DNA of 64,000 bases from Stutzerimonas kirkiae (GCF_004327335.1 NZ_QJUO01000005.1:91815-155814); one strand, 5' to 3'. Positions 9,919-24,796 are shown, counted from the stretch's first letter. Notes: a model not told the origin generated them from the letters alone. Made by a program: numbers and translations.

Positions 9919-9940
9919 CCTGGTTTCACACACAGGTTGC
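9919..9940 (-). promoter_or_regulatory. 5'-UTR hairpin of the BON gene
   Basis: AACCTG and CAGGTT arms separated by 10 nt lie just downstream of the expected sigma-54 start site. The hairpin would sit at or near the 5' end of the transcript and could stabilise the mRNA. This is inference from symmetry only. Confidence 0.4.
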
Positions 9941-9951
9941 TACATGGGTAT

Positions 9952-9969
9952 CGCAAGTCGCGTGCCAAT
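9952..9969 (-). promoter_or_regulatory. sigma-54 (RpoN) promoter of the BON gene
   Basis: On the - strand the sequence TTGGCACGCGACTTGCGA matches the -24/-12 consensus YTGGCACG-N4-TTGCW in every core position, with the invariant GG and GC correctly spaced. The predicted start is near 9942. A strongly AT-rich stretch (9970-10018, unusual in this GC-rich window) lies directly upstream, where IHF and an activator would be expected. Which activator is involved cannot be told. Confidence 0.75.
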
Positions 9970-10178
9970 CGGAAATAAAAAATAAACCCTTTAATATCAT
10001 ATAGTTAATAAAAAAACACCGAGCATCGCACATGCACTCTGCACGTTATGCACTGCAGCTACCATGCAACTTGCAATAGAGATCAAGGATCAGGTGGGTA
10101 AATTCAGGCATTGCTCCAGTGGAACCCCACACAAGGGTCAAGTCCGGCCGCGGCAACGAACGCAAGCACGGATAAAAG
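9970..10178. other. intergenic region between the BON gene and pnp
   Basis: About 50 bp of A/T-rich DNA (9970-10018) is the probable activator/IHF region of the sigma-54 promoter. The rest (10019-10178) shows clustered TGCAC/GTGCA-like words but no gene, RNA or repeat that I recognise. Confidence 0.4.
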
Positions 10179-10206
10179 AAAAGGCCCCGCAGGGCCTTTT
10201 CTTCAC
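10179..10206 (-). terminator. terminator after pnp
   Basis: On the - strand: AAAAGGCCC-TGC-GGGGCCTTTT followed by CTTTTATC. The GC-rich stem with a U-rich tail lies 11 bases past the pnp stop and closes the long - strand operon. Confidence 0.9.
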
Positions 10207-10217
10207 TTACAGGCGAC

Positions 10218-12320
<2,103 letters not shown>

Positions 12321-12397
12321 GGATTTTCCTTCTCTTTGTTGCCTTTGGGGAAATCGGCAGAACGTTCGGGGATCGGCCCGCAACCCTCTGCAAGAAA

Positions 12398-12480
12398 GCC
12401 TGAAGCTGAAAGCCGAAAGCTGGAAGCAAGAACGACGTCCTGCTTCCAGCTTCCGGCTTCCAGCTTCCAGCTCGCTTGCG
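12398..12480. repeat. AGCTGGAAGC-type repeat hairpin between rpsO and pnp
   Basis: Tandem variants of GCTGGAAG / CTTCCAGC flank a centre at about 12440, so the RNA can fold AGCTGGAAGCA against TGCTTCCAGCT. In enterobacteria the rpsO-pnp gap carries a terminator and an RNase III hairpin used for pnp autoregulation. This one sits at the same place but is built from the dispersed 7-8-bp repeat family. A shared function is inference. Confidence 0.5.
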
Positions 12481-12482
12481 TC

Positions 12483-12752
12483 TTAACGACGCAGACCCAG
12501 ACGACCGATCAGGGTGCTGTAACGAGTGGTGTCCTTGCCCTTCAGGTAATCCAGCAGCTTGCGACGCTGGTTGACCATACGGATCAGACCACGACGGGAG
12601 TGGTGGTCCTTGCCGTTGGCCTTGAAGTGCTCCTGCAGCTTGTTGATGTTGGTAGTCAGCAGTGCAACCTGCACTTCCGGGCTACCGGTATCACCTTCGG
12701 CTTGCTTGTACTCGTCAACGATCTGGGCTTTTTCTTGAGCGCTCAGTGCCAT
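12483..12752 (-). CDS. rpsO: 30S ribosomal protein S15
   Basis: S15 binds the 16S rRNA central domain early in 30S assembly. It has 89 aa, the standard length, with the family sequence throughout: [34 protein letters not shown] and the C-terminal IGRLGLRR. The start MALSAQEK has TAGGAG eight bases upstream. truB lies 117 bp before it and pnp after it. Confidence 0.97.
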   Translation of the reverse strand: MALSAQEKAQIVDEYKQAEGDTGSPEVQVALLTTNINKLQEHFKANGKDHHSRRGLIRMVNQRRKLLDYLKGKDTTRYSTLIGRLGLRR

Positions 12753-12869
12753 GTCATGGACTCCTAAGTGAACAGGCCGGGACATATTCCCGTGTTGAGT
12801 AAAAGGTATGACCGTGCCTGTCGACAGCCACCCTCGTAACGCACCGCCAGCATTGGCGATACGTCTCGG

Positions 12870-13787
12870 TCATTCCGACCGAATCAGCCGACGCGGCTCG
12901 ATACGCCCGTCGTCTCCCACTTCACCGATACCGATGAAGCGGCCATTCTGATCCTGCACCCGCAACATGCCGAAGGCCGGGGCCTGGGGTGCGCGCACGG
13001 GTTGCCCATGCAACCAGTAGAATGCGCTGTGCTCAGACAGCTGCAGCACGGGCCAGTCTTCCAGGCCACTGTCGACCGGGTTGAGAAACCCATCCAGCGC
13101 CTCGGCCCCCGACTCGCCATGCAGGCGTTCCAGCTCTTCCAGGCTGACGGTCCGCTCCAGCCCGAAGGGGCCGGCCTGGGTTCTGCGCAACTCGGCGACA
13201 TGCGCGCCACACCCGAGCACCTGGCCGATATCCTCGACCAGGGTGCGGATATAGGTGCCCTTGCTGCAGGAAACGCCAAGGCGAGCCTTGTCACCATCCA
13301 GCCCCAGCAATTCGAGCCGGGCAATAGTAACAGAACGCGGCTCGCGCTCCACTACTTCACCCGCCCTGGCGAGCTTGTAAAGAGGCTGGCCATCGCGCTT
13401 GAGCGCCGAATACATCGGCGGCACCTGCTGGATTTCGCCACGGAAGCCAACCAGTGCGGCCTCCAGTTGCTCGCGGCTGACGCTCACCGGGCGGCGCTCC
13501 AGCACCTCGCCCTCGGCATCCGCCGTGGTGGTGATCACCCCCAGTTGCATCACGGTCTCATAGGCCTTGTCGGCATCGAGCAGATACTGGGAAAACTTGG
13601 TGGCCTCGCCGAAGCACAGTGGTAACACACCAGTGGCCAGCGGATCGAGGCTGCCGGTATGCCCGGCCTTCTCGGCATTCAGCAGCCAGCGCACCTTCTG
13701 CAACGCGGCATTGGAAGTGAAGCCCCGCGGCTTGTCCAGCAGGATGACGCCGTCGACCTTGCGGCGGATACGTTTGACCTGGGCCAC
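12870..13787 (-). CDS. truB: tRNA pseudouridine(55) synthase
   Basis: Makes pseudouridine 55 in the T-loop of tRNAs; 305 aa. Motif [17 protein letters not shown] carries the catalytic D48, the same number as in E. coli. The KGTYIRTL and [11 protein letters not shown] motifs and a C-terminal PUA-like domain (about residues 250-305) follow. It starts 3 bp after the rbfA stop in the same transcript. Confidence 0.96.
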   Translation of the reverse strand: MAQVKRIRRKVDGVILLDKPRGFTSNAALQKVRWLLNAEKAGHTGSLDPLATGVLPLCFGEATKFSQYLLDADKAYETVMQLGVITTTADAEGEVLERRPVSVSREQLEAALVGFRGEIQQVPPMYSALKRDGQPLYKLARAGEVVEREPRSVTIARLELLGLDGDKARLGVSCSKGTYIRTLVEDIGQVLGCGAHVAELRRTQAGPFGLERTVSLEELERLHGESGAEALDGFLNPVDSGLEDWPVLQLSEHSAFYWLHGQPVRAPQAPAFGMLRVQDQNGRFIGIGEVGDDGRIEPRRLIRSE

Positions 13788-13790
13788 CCT

Positions 13791-14189
13791 TCACTCCTTG
13801 CCGTCGTCGTCGCGCTCTTCGCGCTTGCGATCTTCCGCCAGCGCGCGCTCGATCAACGAATACATCTCGGCGCCACGGCGGATACTGGCGTCATAGTGGA
13901 AGTGCATCTGCGGAACGCTACGCAGTTTCATCAGTTTGCCCAACTGCATGCGCAGAAAACCGTTGGCATCGTTGAGTATGCGCAGATTGTCCGTAATCGC
14001 CGCCTGGTCCTCATCCTGCCCCATGAGCGTGATGAACACCTTGGCATGGGAAAGATCACGACTGACCTCGACCGCCGTGATGGTCACCAGCCCCAGGCGC
14101 GGGTCCTTGATCTCTCGCTGGATCAGTTGTGCCAGCTCTCGCTGCATCTGATCGCCGACCCGCTGGGTACGACTGTATTCTTTGGCCAT
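13791..14189 (-). CDS. rbfA: ribosome-binding factor A
   Basis: Late 30S maturation and cold-adaptation factor with a KH-like fold; 132 aa. Typical are the N-terminal [33 protein letters not shown], and the [16 protein letters not shown] segment. The highly charged tail [13 protein letters not shown] is normal for pseudomonads. It is separated from infB by a 135-bp repeat-bearing gap. Confidence 0.95.
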   Translation of the reverse strand: MAKEYSRTQRVGDQMQRELAQLIQREIKDPRLGLVTITAVEVSRDLSHAKVFITLMGQDEDQAAITDNLRILNDANGFLRMQLGKLMKLRSVPQMHFHYDASIRRGAEMYSLIERALAEDRKREERDDDGKE

Positions 14190-14200
14190 AACTCTGCCTC

Positions 14201-14315
14201 AAGCTGCAAGCTGCAAGCTGCAAGCTGCAAGAAAATTTTCGCCGCAAAACCAAACGGCAAGCCCATTCGGTGGACCATGCCACCTCTTGAAGCTTGCCGC
14301 TTGGGGCTTGCAGCT
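14201..14315. repeat. AAGCTGC tandem repeat and inverted partner (infB-rbfA gap)
   Basis: Four and a half head-to-tail copies of a 7-mer AAGCTGC (14201-14231) face an inverted partner, AGCTTGCCGCTTGGGGCTTG (14291-14310) plus CAGCT. The two ends can pair to form a large hairpin in the infB-rbfA transcript. It belongs to the same 7-bp family as the repeats near 25817, 39335, 46528 and 49076. Confidence 0.65.
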
Positions 14316-14324
14316 ACCCGCTCG

Positions 14325-16805
14325 TCAGAGCGAACGCGCCACTTCGACCTTCTCGAAGACTTCGATCTTGTCGCCGACCTTGACGTCGTTGTAGCTCTTC
14401 ACGCCGATACCGCACTCCATGCCGGCGCGCACTTCGGCAACGTCGTCCTTGAAGCGCCGCAGCGATTCGAGTTCGCCCTCGAAGATGACCACGTCGTCGC
14501 GCAGCACGCGGATCGGACGGTTGCGGTGCACCATGCCCTCGAGCACCATGCAGCCGGCGACCGCGCCGAACTTCGGCGAGCGGAACACATCACGCACTTC
14601 GGCGATACCGAGAATATTCTCGCGCACATCGCTGCCAAGCATGCCCGACAGGGCTTTCTTGACGTCCTCGATGATGTCGTAGATCACATTGTAGTAGCGC
14701 AGGTCCAGGCCTTCCTGCTCGACGATCTTGCGCGCACCGGCATCGGCCCGCACGTTGAAGCCGAACAGCACGGCGTTGGAAGCCAGTGCCAGGTTGGCGT
14801 CGCTCTCGGTGATACCACCGACACCGCCACCGATGACGCGCACCTGGACCTCGTCGTTGCCCAGGTCGCTCAGCGAGCCCTGCAGCGCTTCGAGAGAACC
14901 ACGTACATCGGACTTGAGCACGATGTTGAGGGTCTTCTTCTCGTCCTGCCCCATGGTCTCGAAGATATTTTCCAGCTTGCCGGCATGGGCGCGGGCCAGT
15001 TTCACTTCACGGAACTTGCCCTGGCGGAACAAGGCGATCTCGCGCGCCTTCTTCTCGTCGGCGACGACGATCAGTTCGTCACCGGCATCCGGCGTACCAT
15101 CGAGGCCAAGGATCTCGACCGGGATGGACGGACCGGCATCCTTCACCGGCTTGCCGTTCTCGTCGAGCATCGCCCGCACGCGGCCATAGTTGACGCCGAC
15201 CAGCACCATGTCGCCCTGGTGCAGCGTACCGTCCTGGACCAGCACGGTGGCTACCGGGCCACGGCCCTTGTCCAGGCGCGACTCGACCACTACCCCACGG
15301 CCCGGGGCCGAAGGCGTTGCCTTGAGCTCCAGCACCTCGGCCTGCAGCAGCACGGCCTCGAGCAGTTCGTCGACACCGGTACCGACCTTGGCCGATACGT
15401 GTACGAACGGCGCATCGCCGCCCCACTCCTCGGGAATCACATCGAGCGCGGCCAGGCCGTTCTTGATGTTGTCCGGGTTGGCTTCCGGCTTGTCGATCTT
15501 GTTCACCGCGACCACGATCGGCACGCCAGCGGCTTTCGCGTGCTGCACGGCTTCCTGGGTCTGCGGCATCACGCCATCGTCCGCGGCGACCACCAGGATC
15601 ACGATATCGGTAGCCTGGGCACCCCGTGCGCGCATCGCAGTGAACGCGGCGTGGCCGGGGGTGTCGAGGAAAGTCACCATGCCACGCTCGGTTTCCACGT
15701 GGTAGGCACCGATATGCTGCGTGATGCCGCCGGCTTCACCGGACGCCACCTTGGCGCGACGGATATAGTCGAGCAGGGAGGTCTTGCCGTGGTCGACGTG
15801 ACCCATGACGGTCACCACCGGCGCCCGCGAGAGCGCCTCGCCCTCGAACTTCAGGGATTCGGCCAGTTGCTCTTCCAGCGCGTTGTCGCTTACCAGCTTG
15901 ACCTTGTGCCCCAGCTCCTCGGCGACCAGTTGCGCAGTCTCGCGATCCAGTACCTGGTTGATGGTGACCGGCGAGCCAAGCTTGAACATGAACTTGATGA
16001 CTTCGGCCGCCTTGACCGACATCTGCTGCGCCAGTTCGCTGACGGTGATGGTCTCACCGATGGAAACCTCACGCACCACAGGCCCGCTAGGGCTCTGGAA
16101 ACCATGCTGGTTGCGCTTCTTGCCGGACTTCGACTTGCCGCCGCGACCGCGACGGAAGCCATCGGCATCGTCGTCGCCAGTGCGCACTGTACGCGCCAGG
16201 GGCGCCTTGGCCTTGAGCGCCGGGCGATGCTGTGCCTGCTTGCGATCACGCCGTTCGTCATCATCGTTGCGCGCCTTCTCGACCCTGCGCGGCTCTTCCT
16301 TCTTGCGCTCATCGGCTGCCACCACGGGCTCCGCCGGAACCTCGGCGGCAGTCGCGAGCGGAGCACTGGCCACGGATTCGGACGCTTCCCGGGCCTTGTG
16401 CCGGGCTTCTTCCTCGGCACGCAGGCGGGCTTCTTCCTCGGCCTTCAGGCGTGCGGCCTCTTCGGTCGCACGCTGGGCTTCCAGCTCACGCTGCTTCTCG
16501 GCCTCGATCTCCTCCGGACTGCGCTTGACGAAGGTCTTCTTCTTGCGCACTTCCACACTGATGGTCTTGCTACCGGCGACCCGCAGCTTGGTGGTGGTCT
16601 TGCGCTGCAGCGTGATCTTGCCGGGCTCGCTCGTCTTGGCGCCATGCCCACCCTTGAGGTGGGCCAGCAACGCCTGCTTCTCACTATCGGTCACTACTTG
16701 CTCGGCGCTGGTGTGCGACAGTCCTGCCTCACGCATCTGCAGCAGCAGTCGCTCGACCGGTGTGTCGACCACTTGGGCCAGTTCTTTCACCGTGACTTGC
16801 GTCAT
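14325..16805 (-). CDS. infB: translation initiation factor IF-2
   Basis: GTPase that places initiator tRNA on the 30S subunit; 826 aa. It has two IF2_N domains (about 1-52 and about 245-300). Between them is a charged, low-complexity linker (about 95-235, EEEARxKA repeats, then a basic [12 protein letters not shown]). The G domain has G1 GHVDHGKT at 335-342, G2 [11 protein letters not shown]3 DTPGHAAF, G4 NKID and G5 SAKVGTG, followed by domains II-IV. It lies downstream of nusA (28-bp gap). The initiator tRNA it handles is encoded 2.1 kb upstream in the same orientation. Confidence 0.97.
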   Translation of the reverse strand: MTQVTVKELAQVVDTPVERLLLQMREAGLSHTSAEQVVTDSEKQALLAHLKGGHGAKTSEPGKITLQRKTTTKLRVAGSKTISVEVRKKKTFVKRSPEEIEAEKQRELEAQRATEEAARLKAEEEARLRAEEEARHKAREASESVASAPLATAAEVPAEPVVAADERKKEEPRRVEKARNDDDERRDRKQAQHRPALKAKAPLARTVRTGDDDADGFRRGRGGKSKSGKKRNQHGFQSPSGPVVREVSIGETITVSELAQQMSVKAAEVIKFMFKLGSPVTINQVLDRETAQLVAEELGHKVKLVSDNALEEQLAESLKFEGEALSRAPVVTVMGHVDHGKTSLLDYIRRAKVASGEAGGITQHIGAYHVETERGMVTFLDTPGHAAFTAMRARGAQATDIVILVVAADDGVMPQTQEAVQHAKAAGVPIVVAVNKIDKPEANPDNIKNGLAALDVIPEEWGGDAPFVHVSAKVGTGVDELLEAVLLQAEVLELKATPSAPGRGVVVESRLDKGRGPVATVLVQDGTLHQGDMVLVGVNYGRVRAMLDENGKPVKDAGPSIPVEILGLDGTPDAGDELIVVADEKKAREIALFRQGKFREVKLARAHAGKLENIFETMGQDEKKTLNIVLKSDVRGSLEALQGSLSDLGNDEVQVRVIGGGVGGITESDANLALASNAVLFGFNVRADAGARKIVEQEGLDLRYYNVIYDIIEDVKKALSGMLGSDVRENILGIAEVRDVFRSPKFGAVAGCMVLEGMVHRNRPIRVLRDDVVIFEGELESLRRFKDDVAEVRAGMECGIGVKSYNDVKVGDKIEVFEKVEVARSL

Positions 16806-16833
16806 GCATCTCTCTCCTCAGGCCGCTAAGTGC

Positions 16834-18315
16834 TTACTCGAACCAGTGGGCTCGGGCGGCCATGATCAGCTTGCCGGCACGCTCTTGGTCGATGCCGTCT
16901 ATATCGAGCAAATCGTCGATCGACTGCTCGGCCAGGTCCTCACGAGTGACGACCCCCCGCACTGCCAGTTCGACGGCCAACTCCTTGTCGATTCCTTCCA
17001 GCGCGAGCAAATCTTCGGCTGGCTGGGCATCGGCCAGCTTTTCTTCGGTAGCGATAGCCTTGGTCAGCAAACGATCCTTGGCCCGCGTACGCAATTCGTT
17101 GACGATATCCTCGTCGAAACCTTCGATGCCAAGCATTTCCTCCATCGGCACATAGGCGATTTCTTCCAGCGTGGTAAAACCTTCCTCGACCAGAACCTGT
17201 GCCAGCTCTTCGTCGACATCCAGTTCATCGATGAAATTGCGCAGGATGTCGCCGGTTTCTTCCTGCTGCTTGGCCTGAATGTCGGCCTCCGTCATCACAT
17301 TGAGCGTCCAGCCGGTCAACTGGCTGGCCAGCCGCACGTTCTGGCCACCACGACCGATGGCCTGTGCCAGGTTGTCCTCGGCCACCGCGATGTCCATTGC
17401 ATTGGCATCTTCATCGACGATGATCGCCGCGACTTCGGCGGGCGCCATGGCATTGATGACGAACTGCGCAGGGTTCTCGTCCCACAGCACGATATCGACA
17501 CGCTCGCCACCGATCTCCCCGGAAACGGCCTGGACCCGCGAGCCACGCATGCCGATACAGGCGCCTTGCGGGTCGATACGCTTGTCCTTGGAACGCACGG
17601 CTATCTTGGCGCGGGAGCCCGGATCGCGGGAAGCGCCCTTGACCTCGATCAGCCCTTCGGCGATTTCCGGCACTTCGATACGGAACAGCTCGATCAGCAT
17701 CTGCGGCGCGGTACGCGAAAGGATAAGCTGCGGGCCACGGTTTTCGGTGCGGATTTCCTTGAGCAGGGCACGCACACGCGCGCCGACGCGGAAGGTCTCG
17801 CGAGCGATGATGTCCTCGCGGGCGAGAACGGCTTCGGCATTGTTGCCGAGGTCGACGATCACGCTGTCGCGGGTGACCTTCTTCACGGTCCCGGAGATGA
17901 TCTCACCCAGCCGATCGCGATAGGCCTCGACCACCTGGGCGCGCTCGGCTTCACGGACCTTCTGCACGATCACCTGCTTGGCGGTCTGGGCCGCGATGCG
18001 GCCGAACTCGATCGAGTCGATCTTCTCTTCGATGACCTCGCCGATGGCGGCATCCGCCTTTTTCTCGCACGCCTGTTCGAGGGTCAGTTCGGCGGAGGGA
18101 TTCTCCAGCGCCTCGTCCTCGACCACGGTCCAGCGACGGAAGCTGTCATAGTTGCCGGTCTGGCGATTGATCTCCACCCGCAACTCGACTTCATCGTCAT
18201 AACGCTTCTTCGTGGCGGTAGCCAGAGCAAGCTCCAGCGCCTCGAAGATCACACCGGCCGGTACGCCCTTTTCATTGGACACCGACTCCACAACCAGCAG
18301 TACTTCTTTGCTCAT
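16834..18315 (-). CDS. nusA: transcription elongation/termination factor NusA
   Basis: Binds RNA polymerase and nascent RNA, promoting pausing, termination and antitermination; 493 aa. In order: an N-terminal RNAP-binding domain (1-125), S1 (about 135-200, [21 protein letters not shown]), two KH domains (about 200-345, [12 protein letters not shown] and [12 protein letters not shown]), and two C-terminal acidic repeats (about 360-490). Start [11 protein letters not shown] is chosen over an upstream in-frame ATG seven codons earlier that precedes the ribosome-binding site region. It sits in the rimP-nusA-infB operon. Confidence 0.97.
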   Translation of the reverse strand: MSKEVLLVVESVSNEKGVPAGVIFEALELALATATKKRYDDEVELRVEINRQTGNYDSFRRWTVVEDEALENPSAELTLEQACEKKADAAIGEVIEEKIDSIEFGRIAAQTAKQVIVQKVREAERAQVVEAYRDRLGEIISGTVKKVTRDSVIVDLGNNAEAVLAREDIIARETFRVGARVRALLKEIRTENRGPQLILSRTAPQMLIELFRIEVPEIAEGLIEVKGASRDPGSRAKIAVRSKDKRIDPQGACIGMRGSRVQAVSGEIGGERVDIVLWDENPAQFVINAMAPAEVAAIIVDEDANAMDIAVAEDNLAQAIGRGGQNVRLASQLTGWTLNVMTEADIQAKQQEETGDILRNFIDELDVDEELAQVLVEEGFTTLEEIAYVPMEEMLGIEGFDEDIVNELRTRAKDRLLTKAIATEEKLADAQPAEDLLALEGIDKELAVELAVRGVVTREDLAEQSIDDLLDIDGIDQERAGKLIMAARAHWFE

Positions 18316-18361
18316 CGTACGCCTCGCCTTTCGCAATCCATTGGGGTCCGCGGATTCCGCT

Positions 18362-18820
18362 TCATTCGAAACGGGGAATGATATTGCCCTTGTCGATCAG
18401 GTCGAGCGGCAACAGATACTCGTGCTCATCGACCTGGACGACAACGTCCTGCTCTTCCACACCGCGCAGAAGACCCTGGAAATTTCGCCGCCCCTCATAG
18501 GGGGAGCGTAGTTTGATCTTGACCTGCTCGCCGATATACGCAGCGTACTGCTCCAGCGTGAACAGAGGCCTGTCCATACCTGGAGAGGAAACCTCCAGAG
18601 TGTAATCGGTACTGATCGGGTCCTCGACATCCAGCACACCGCTGAGCTGACGACTGACCTTTTCACAGTCGTCCACCAGAATGCCGTTCTCGTGCTCGAT
18701 ATAGACCCGCAGCAGGGAATGCCGCCCCTGGGAAATGAACTCCACGCCCCAGCACTGGAAACCAAGTGCCTCGACCACCGGGGCCAACAAGGCCTGCAAC
18801 TGTTCTAGCTTGCTCGACAT
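18362..18820 (-). CDS. rimP: ribosome maturation factor RimP
   Basis: 30S assembly factor; 152 aa. Hallmarks are [24 protein letters not shown], the [20 protein letters not shown] block, and [15 protein letters not shown], with a C-terminal SH3-like domain. Start MSSKLEQLQ matches the family; an upstream in-frame ATG would add 31 residues that overlap the leader. First gene of the rimP-nusA-infB operon, just after the tRNA-fMet terminator. Confidence 0.95.
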   Translation of the reverse strand: MSSKLEQLQALLAPVVEALGFQCWGVEFISQGRHSLLRVYIEHENGILVDDCEKVSRQLSGVLDVEDPISTDYTLEVSSPGMDRPLFTLEQYAAYIGEQVKIKLRSPYEGRRNFQGLLRGVEEQDVVVQVDEHEYLLPLDLIDKGNIIPRFE

Positions 18821-18912
18821 CGAAGTCCCTCGTGCATGCCGTATAAATGAAAAATGGGCGAAACGCCCATCCATTGAACCGCCTGTAAACGCCGGCGACC
18901 TGGCTCTAGCCA

Positions 18913-18940
18913 ATAAAAAACCCCTCGTAGGGGGCCTTTA
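18913..18940 (-). terminator. terminator after tRNA-fMet
   Basis: On the - strand: CCCCC-TACG-AGGGG-type stem followed by TTTTTTATT. It separates tRNA transcription from rimP. Confidence 0.8.
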
Positions 18941-18945
18941 TCAAC

Positions 18946-19022
<77 letters not shown>

Positions 19023-19083
19023 ACAAACTGGGCGCAAATGGTACAACCAAAGCCTCCAGAAATCAATAAAGCCCATAAACAAG

Positions 19084-19106
19084 AAAACCCGCACTAGGCG
19101 GGCTTG
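19084..19106 (-). terminator. terminator after tRNA-Leu
   Basis: On the - strand: AAGCCCGC-CTAG-TGCGGGTTTTC, a short GC stem with a T tail between tRNA-Leu and tRNA-fMet. Confidence 0.75.
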
Positions 19107-19112
19107 CTTGTT

Positions 19113-19198
19113 TGGTACCGAGGAGGGGACTCGAACCCCTACAGCCTATGGCCACTACCACCTCAAGGTAGCGTGTCTACCAATTCCACCACCTCGGC
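19113..19198 (-). tRNA. tRNA-Leu (GAG)
   Basis: 86 nt including CCA, class II with a long variable arm. Acceptor GCCGAGG pairs with CCTCGGT, the anticodon stem CTACC/GGTAG carries loop TTGAGGT, and the T-arm is GGTTCGAGTCC. The anticodon GAG reads CUU and CUC. It lies 8 bp after the secG stop. Confidence 0.96.
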
Positions 19199-19205
19199 AA
19201 AAACC

Positions 19206-19586
19206 TTACTTCACCTCATCCACTTGAGGAACGTCCTGCTCGCCGCCAGCCTGGCTGCCTTCGAGAACAGGAACATCATCAACCACCGGGGCGGCAGAGG
19301 GAACCTCGAGCACCGCCGGATCGGGCAAGCCAGCCTGGGACAGGCGATCCGCCTGCTCGCTTGCGAAAAACGCCAAGCCAAGACTGGTGACGAAAAAAAC
19401 GGCGGCTAGTATAGCAGTAAGCCGACTCAAAAAGGTAGCGGAACCCTGGCTTCCGAACACAGTTCCCGATGCACCCGCACCAAAGGAAGCCCCCGCATCA
19501 GCGCCCTTACCCTGCTGCAGCAGCACCAATGCAACCACACCAACGGCAACCAGCAGATGCACCACGATAACGACAGTCTGCAACAT
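19206..19586 (-). CDS. secG: preprotein translocase subunit SecG
   Basis: Small accessory subunit of the SecYEG channel; 126 aa. It has two membrane segments (about 2-22 and 54-74) joined by the conserved [25 protein letters not shown] cytoplasmic loop, which contains the FGSQGS motif. The C-terminal tail is acidic and proline-rich, as in other pseudomonads. The start [11 protein letters not shown] lies 4 bp after the tpiA stop. Confidence 0.94.
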   Translation of the reverse strand: MLQTVVIVVHLLVAVGVVALVLLQQGKGADAGASFGAGASGTVFGSQGSATFLSRLTAILAAVFFVTSLGLAFFASEQADRLSQAGLPDPAVLEVPSAAPVVDDVPVLEGSQAGGEQDVPQVDEVK

Positions 19587-19590
19587 CTGA

Positions 19591-20346
19591 TCAGTTCCCT
19601 GCGGCACGACAGATCGCGCCGAATTCATCCGCTTTCAGAGAGGCTCCACCTATGAGCCCCCCATCGATATCCGCCATCGCAAAAAGCTCGGCGGCATTCT
19701 CGGCCTTTACGCTACCACCGTAAAGAAGCCGTGCAATTTCTGCCACTGCGGCATCTTCGTTCGCCAGATACCCGCGAATCGCCGCATGGACTTCCTGCGC
19801 CTGCCCAGGCGTTGCCGTCAGGCCAGTACCTATCGCCCAGACAGGCTCATAAGCGATCACCGCATTGGCGAAGACCGCAACACCGTGATCCTCGATGATG
19901 CGACACAACTGCCCCAGCACCACCTCCAGCGTCTTTCCGCTACGCCGCTGCTCGAGCGTTTCGCCAAGACAAAGGACAGGACTCATGCCACTCGCCAGGA
20001 CTGTCGCGAACTTCCGACTGACCACCGCATCACTCTCGCCCATCACCAGGCGACGCTCGGAATGCCCGACAAGCACCCACCGGCAGCCGAACTCGGCCAA
20101 CTGCCCGCCACTGACCTCGCCTGTCAACGCACCCTGCCCGGACTCCTCGGCGCAATTCTGCGCACCTACGGAGATCGAACCGGACGCCAAAGCATGCATG
20201 GCCATGTCCAAGTGGATGAGCGATGGAAAAACCGCGACATCCACCGACCCTGGCAACACTTGCCGCACCAGATCTCGAGTCAACTCTGCGACGCTAGAGC
20301 GGGTACCGTTCATCTTCCAGTTACCAGCTACCAATGGGCGACGCAT
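19591..20346 (-). CDS. tpiA: triosephosphate isomerase
   Basis: Interconverts DHAP and glyceraldehyde-3-phosphate; 251 aa TIM barrel. All catalytic residues are present: K11 in GNWKMN, H95 in VGHSERR and E167 in the [11 protein letters not shown] signature. The [10 protein letters not shown] and [14 protein letters not shown] phosphate-binding loops are intact. It follows glmM (66-bp gap) and precedes secG. Confidence 0.97.
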   Translation of the reverse strand: MRRPLVAGNWKMNGTRSSVAELTRDLVRQVLPGSVDVAVFPSLIHLDMAMHALASGSISVGAQNCAEESGQGALTGEVSGGQLAEFGCRWVLVGHSERRLVMGESDAVVSRKFATVLASGMSPVLCLGETLEQRRSGKTLEVVLGQLCRIIEDHGVAVFANAVIAYEPVWAIGTGLTATPGQAQEVHAAIRGYLANEDAAVAEIARLLYGGSVKAENAAELFAMADIDGGLIGGASLKADEFGAICRAAGN

Positions 20347-20412
20347 GCTTTACCTCGTCGGTCAAAGTGGGCGCAGATGGTACTCAAGAGACTCCAGGCT
20401 GGCAAGCGGCAA

Positions 20413-21750
20413 TCACGAACAAATTTCACCGACGATACGTGCCAGATGCTCGGCATGAGCCCGCACCAGAGCCTCGTCATCGCCCTCGACCATCACCCTT
20501 ACCAGGGGCTCGGTCCCCGACTTGCGCAAGAGCACACGACCACGCCCCGCCATGCTTTCCGTGACCTGATCGCAAGCCGCCCGCACATCAGGGTGATTCA
20601 CCGGGTCCAGATCCCCGGAAAAACGCACATTGATCAACACTTGCGGGCACTTGTGCCAGGCCAGCCGTTCCCGGGCCAGGCTCTGCCCGCGACGGCGCAA
20701 CGCCAGCAGCACCTGCAAGGCTGCAATGATCGCATCCCCGGTGGTGGTGTGCTGCGCACAGATGACATGCCCGGAATTCTCGCCGCCGAGCACCCAGTCA
20801 CGCTCCAGCATCTCAGCCACCACATAGCGGTCACCGACGCCAGCGCGCGCGAAGGGGATGCCGCACGCCTTGAGCGCCAGCTCCAGCCCCAGGTTACTCA
20901 TCAGGGTGCCGACCACCCCGCCCGGCAGACAATCGCGCTCCTGCAGGTCGGTGGCGATGATGTACAGCAACTCGTCGCCATCGACCACCGTGCCGGTATG
21001 ATCGACCATCAGCACCCGGTCGCCATCGCCATCGAAGGCGATCCCGAGGTCGGCACCCTGCTCGATCACGGCCTTCTGCAGATGCCCCATATGGGTCGAA
21101 CCGACACCGGCATTGATGTTCAGGCCATCCGGCTCCGCCGCCGTCACCAGGACCTCGGCACCCAGTTCGCGAAACACGCTGGGCGCCACCTTGTAGGTCG
21201 CGCCATGGGCGCAATCCAGCACCAGCTTGAGCCCCGAGAAGTCCGTACTGCTGGGCACGCTGCTCTTGCAGAACTCGATATAGCGTCCCGCCGCGTCATT
21301 GATCCGCGAAGCCTTGCCCAGGTGCGCCGAATCCACCACCGTCATGGGCGCATCCAGCAGTTCCTCGATCATCAACTCGACCTCATCGGGCAACTTGGTG
21401 CCCCGGCCCGAGAAGAACTTGATGCCATTGTCATGATGCGGGTTGTGCGAAGCACTGATGACGATCCCGGCATCGGCATGGAAAGTACGCGTCAGGTAGG
21501 CGATGGCCGGGGTCGGCATCGGCCCCAGCAGCAGGATATCGGCACCCGCCGCCGACAATCCCGCCTGTAGCGCCGACTCGAACATATAGCCGGATATCCG
21601 TGTGTCCTTGCCGATCAGGATGCGGCTCTTGCCCTGCTTGCGGAAAGCCATTCCCGCCGCCCAGCCCAGCCTGAGCATGAAATCGGGGGTAATCGGAAAC
21701 TGACCGACATGGCCACGAATGCCATCGGTGCCGAAGTATTTTCTAGTCAT
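20413..21750 (-). CDS. glmM: phosphoglucosamine mutase
   Basis: Converts glucosamine-6-phosphate to glucosamine-1-phosphate for peptidoglycan and LPS precursors; 445 aa. The active-site phosphoserine is S101 in [16 protein letters not shown]. The Mg loop FDGDGDR and the phosphate-binding [11 protein letters not shown] near the C-terminus are intact, and the N-terminal [10 protein letters not shown] is diagnostic. It starts 13 bp after the folP stop, an arrangement (ftsH-folP-glmM) widely conserved in proteobacteria. Confidence 0.97.
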   Translation of the reverse strand: MTRKYFGTDGIRGHVGQFPITPDFMLRLGWAAGMAFRKQGKSRILIGKDTRISGYMFESALQAGLSAAGADILLLGPMPTPAIAYLTRTFHADAGIVISASHNPHHDNGIKFFSGRGTKLPDEVELMIEELLDAPMTVVDSAHLGKASRINDAAGRYIEFCKSSVPSSTDFSGLKLVLDCAHGATYKVAPSVFRELGAEVLVTAAEPDGLNINAGVGSTHMGHLQKAVIEQGADLGIAFDGDGDRVLMVDHTGTVVDGDELLYIIATDLQERDCLPGGVVGTLMSNLGLELALKACGIPFARAGVGDRYVVAEMLERDWVLGGENSGHVICAQHTTTGDAIIAALQVLLALRRRGQSLARERLAWHKCPQVLINVRFSGDLDPVNHPDVRAACDQVTESMAGRGRVLLRKSGTEPLVRVMVEGDDEALVRAHAEHLARIVGEICS

Positions 21751-21763
21751 GGAAAGACTTTCC

Positions 21764-22615
21764 TTATTCCGCCGCCATTACCGCGGCAATCATGCGGACC
21801 ACATCCGCCGTTTCGGCGACATCGTGCACACGCACGATACTGGCCCCCTTGGCCACCGCCAGGGCCGCCAGCGCCAGGCTCCCCGGCAAGCGCTCATGCA
21901 CATCCCGCCCCAGCGTCCGGCCGATCATGCTCTTGCGCGAGACACCGACCAGAAGAGGCCGGGCCAGCTCATGCAGGCGCTCGAGGTGCTTGAACAGGCT
22001 CAGATTATGTTCGAGCGTCTTGGCGAAACCGAAACCGGGATCGAGCAGAATCTTCTGCGCGGGAATTCCCGCCGACTCGCAAGCCTTCATGCGCTCGCGC
22101 AGGAATGACGCCACCTCGTCGGTGACATCCCGATAGCAGGGATCGTCCTGCATATCGCCCGGCTCGCCAAGCATATGCATCAGGCAGACAGGCAGGCCGG
22201 TCGCGGCAGCGGCATCCAGCGCACCGTCACGGCGGAGCGAACGCACATCATTGAGCAGGCCGGCACCAAGTCGCGCACTCTCGCGCATGACCGCCGGAGT
22301 CGAGGTATCGACCGACACCACCACGTCCAGCTCCCGCCCGATCGCCTCGACCACGGGGGCCACCCGCTCCAGCTCCTCGGTGGGAGAAACCGGGCGCGCA
22401 CCCGGCCGGGTCGACTCGCCGCCCACGTCGATGAAGGTGGCTCCCGCCTCCACCATCGACTGCGCATGGCGCAGGGCCGCATCGCGCGCGGCGAAACGAC
22501 CACCATCGGAAAAGGAGTCAGGCGTCACGTTGAGGATGCCCATCACATGCGGACGGGACAGGTCGAGAATCCGGCCGCCAAAGGCCAGCCGGGACGAACA
22601 TGGGACTTCTGTCAT
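21764..22615 (-). CDS. folP: dihydropteroate synthase
   Basis: Condenses 6-hydroxymethyl-dihydropterin pyrophosphate (product of FolK) with p-aminobenzoate; sulfonamide target; 283 aa. Pterin- and pABA-binding loops are recognisable: [46 protein letters not shown] and the terminal VRVHDV. The start lies 47 bp after the ftsH stop. Confidence 0.96.
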   Translation of the reverse strand: MTEVPCSSRLAFGGRILDLSRPHVMGILNVTPDSFSDGGRFAARDAALRHAQSMVEAGATFIDVGGESTRPGARPVSPTEELERVAPVVEAIGRELDVVVSVDTSTPAVMRESARLGAGLLNDVRSLRRDGALDAAAATGLPVCLMHMLGEPGDMQDDPCYRDVTDEVASFLRERMKACESAGIPAQKILLDPGFGFAKTLEHNLSLFKHLERLHELARPLLVGVSRKSMIGRTLGRDVHERLPGSLALAALAVAKGASIVRVHDVAETADVVRMIAAVMAAE

Positions 22616-22662
22616 CTACAGACCTTACTAGCGGCCAGTCGGGCGACTGGCCGAGGTGCCAC

Positions 22663-24585
<1,923 letters not shown>

Positions 24586-24706
24586 ATTAACTACCCTCTG
24601 GAGCGCCCCGCCCGAGCGGAGTGCATGACGGCCAACAGCTTGTACGGCCTAAGTTACTACACAACGAACACCCTCAGGCACAAGTCGTCTGTAACCCCAT
24701 ATGAAG

Positions 24707-24734
24707 ATCATAGCCCGTCGGCGGGCCATTGAAA
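24707..24734 (-). promoter_or_regulatory. possible promoter for ftsH
   Basis: On the - strand TTTCAA, 16 nt, TATGAT, ending about 120 bp upstream of the ftsH start. It fits sigma-70 moderately. No good sigma-32 pattern is seen in the 211-bp rlmE-ftsH gap, although ftsH is heat-induced in other bacteria. Confidence 0.35.
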
Positions 24735-24796
24735 GCTTTTTCCAGGACCGCGCTCGAACCCGTCGAACATAGGACCTACAATGCCGGCGACGGGTT

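Noticed and set aside
14201..14231. Possible CRISPR-like array (regular short repeats)
   Set aside because: The unit is a 7-bp tandem repeat without spacers; it belongs to a dispersed intergenic repeat family.
13659..16829. A 1056-codon open frame on the + strand opposite truB-rbfA-infB
   Set aside because: Antisense shadow of three conserved genes running across their boundaries and a repeat; no domain similarity.
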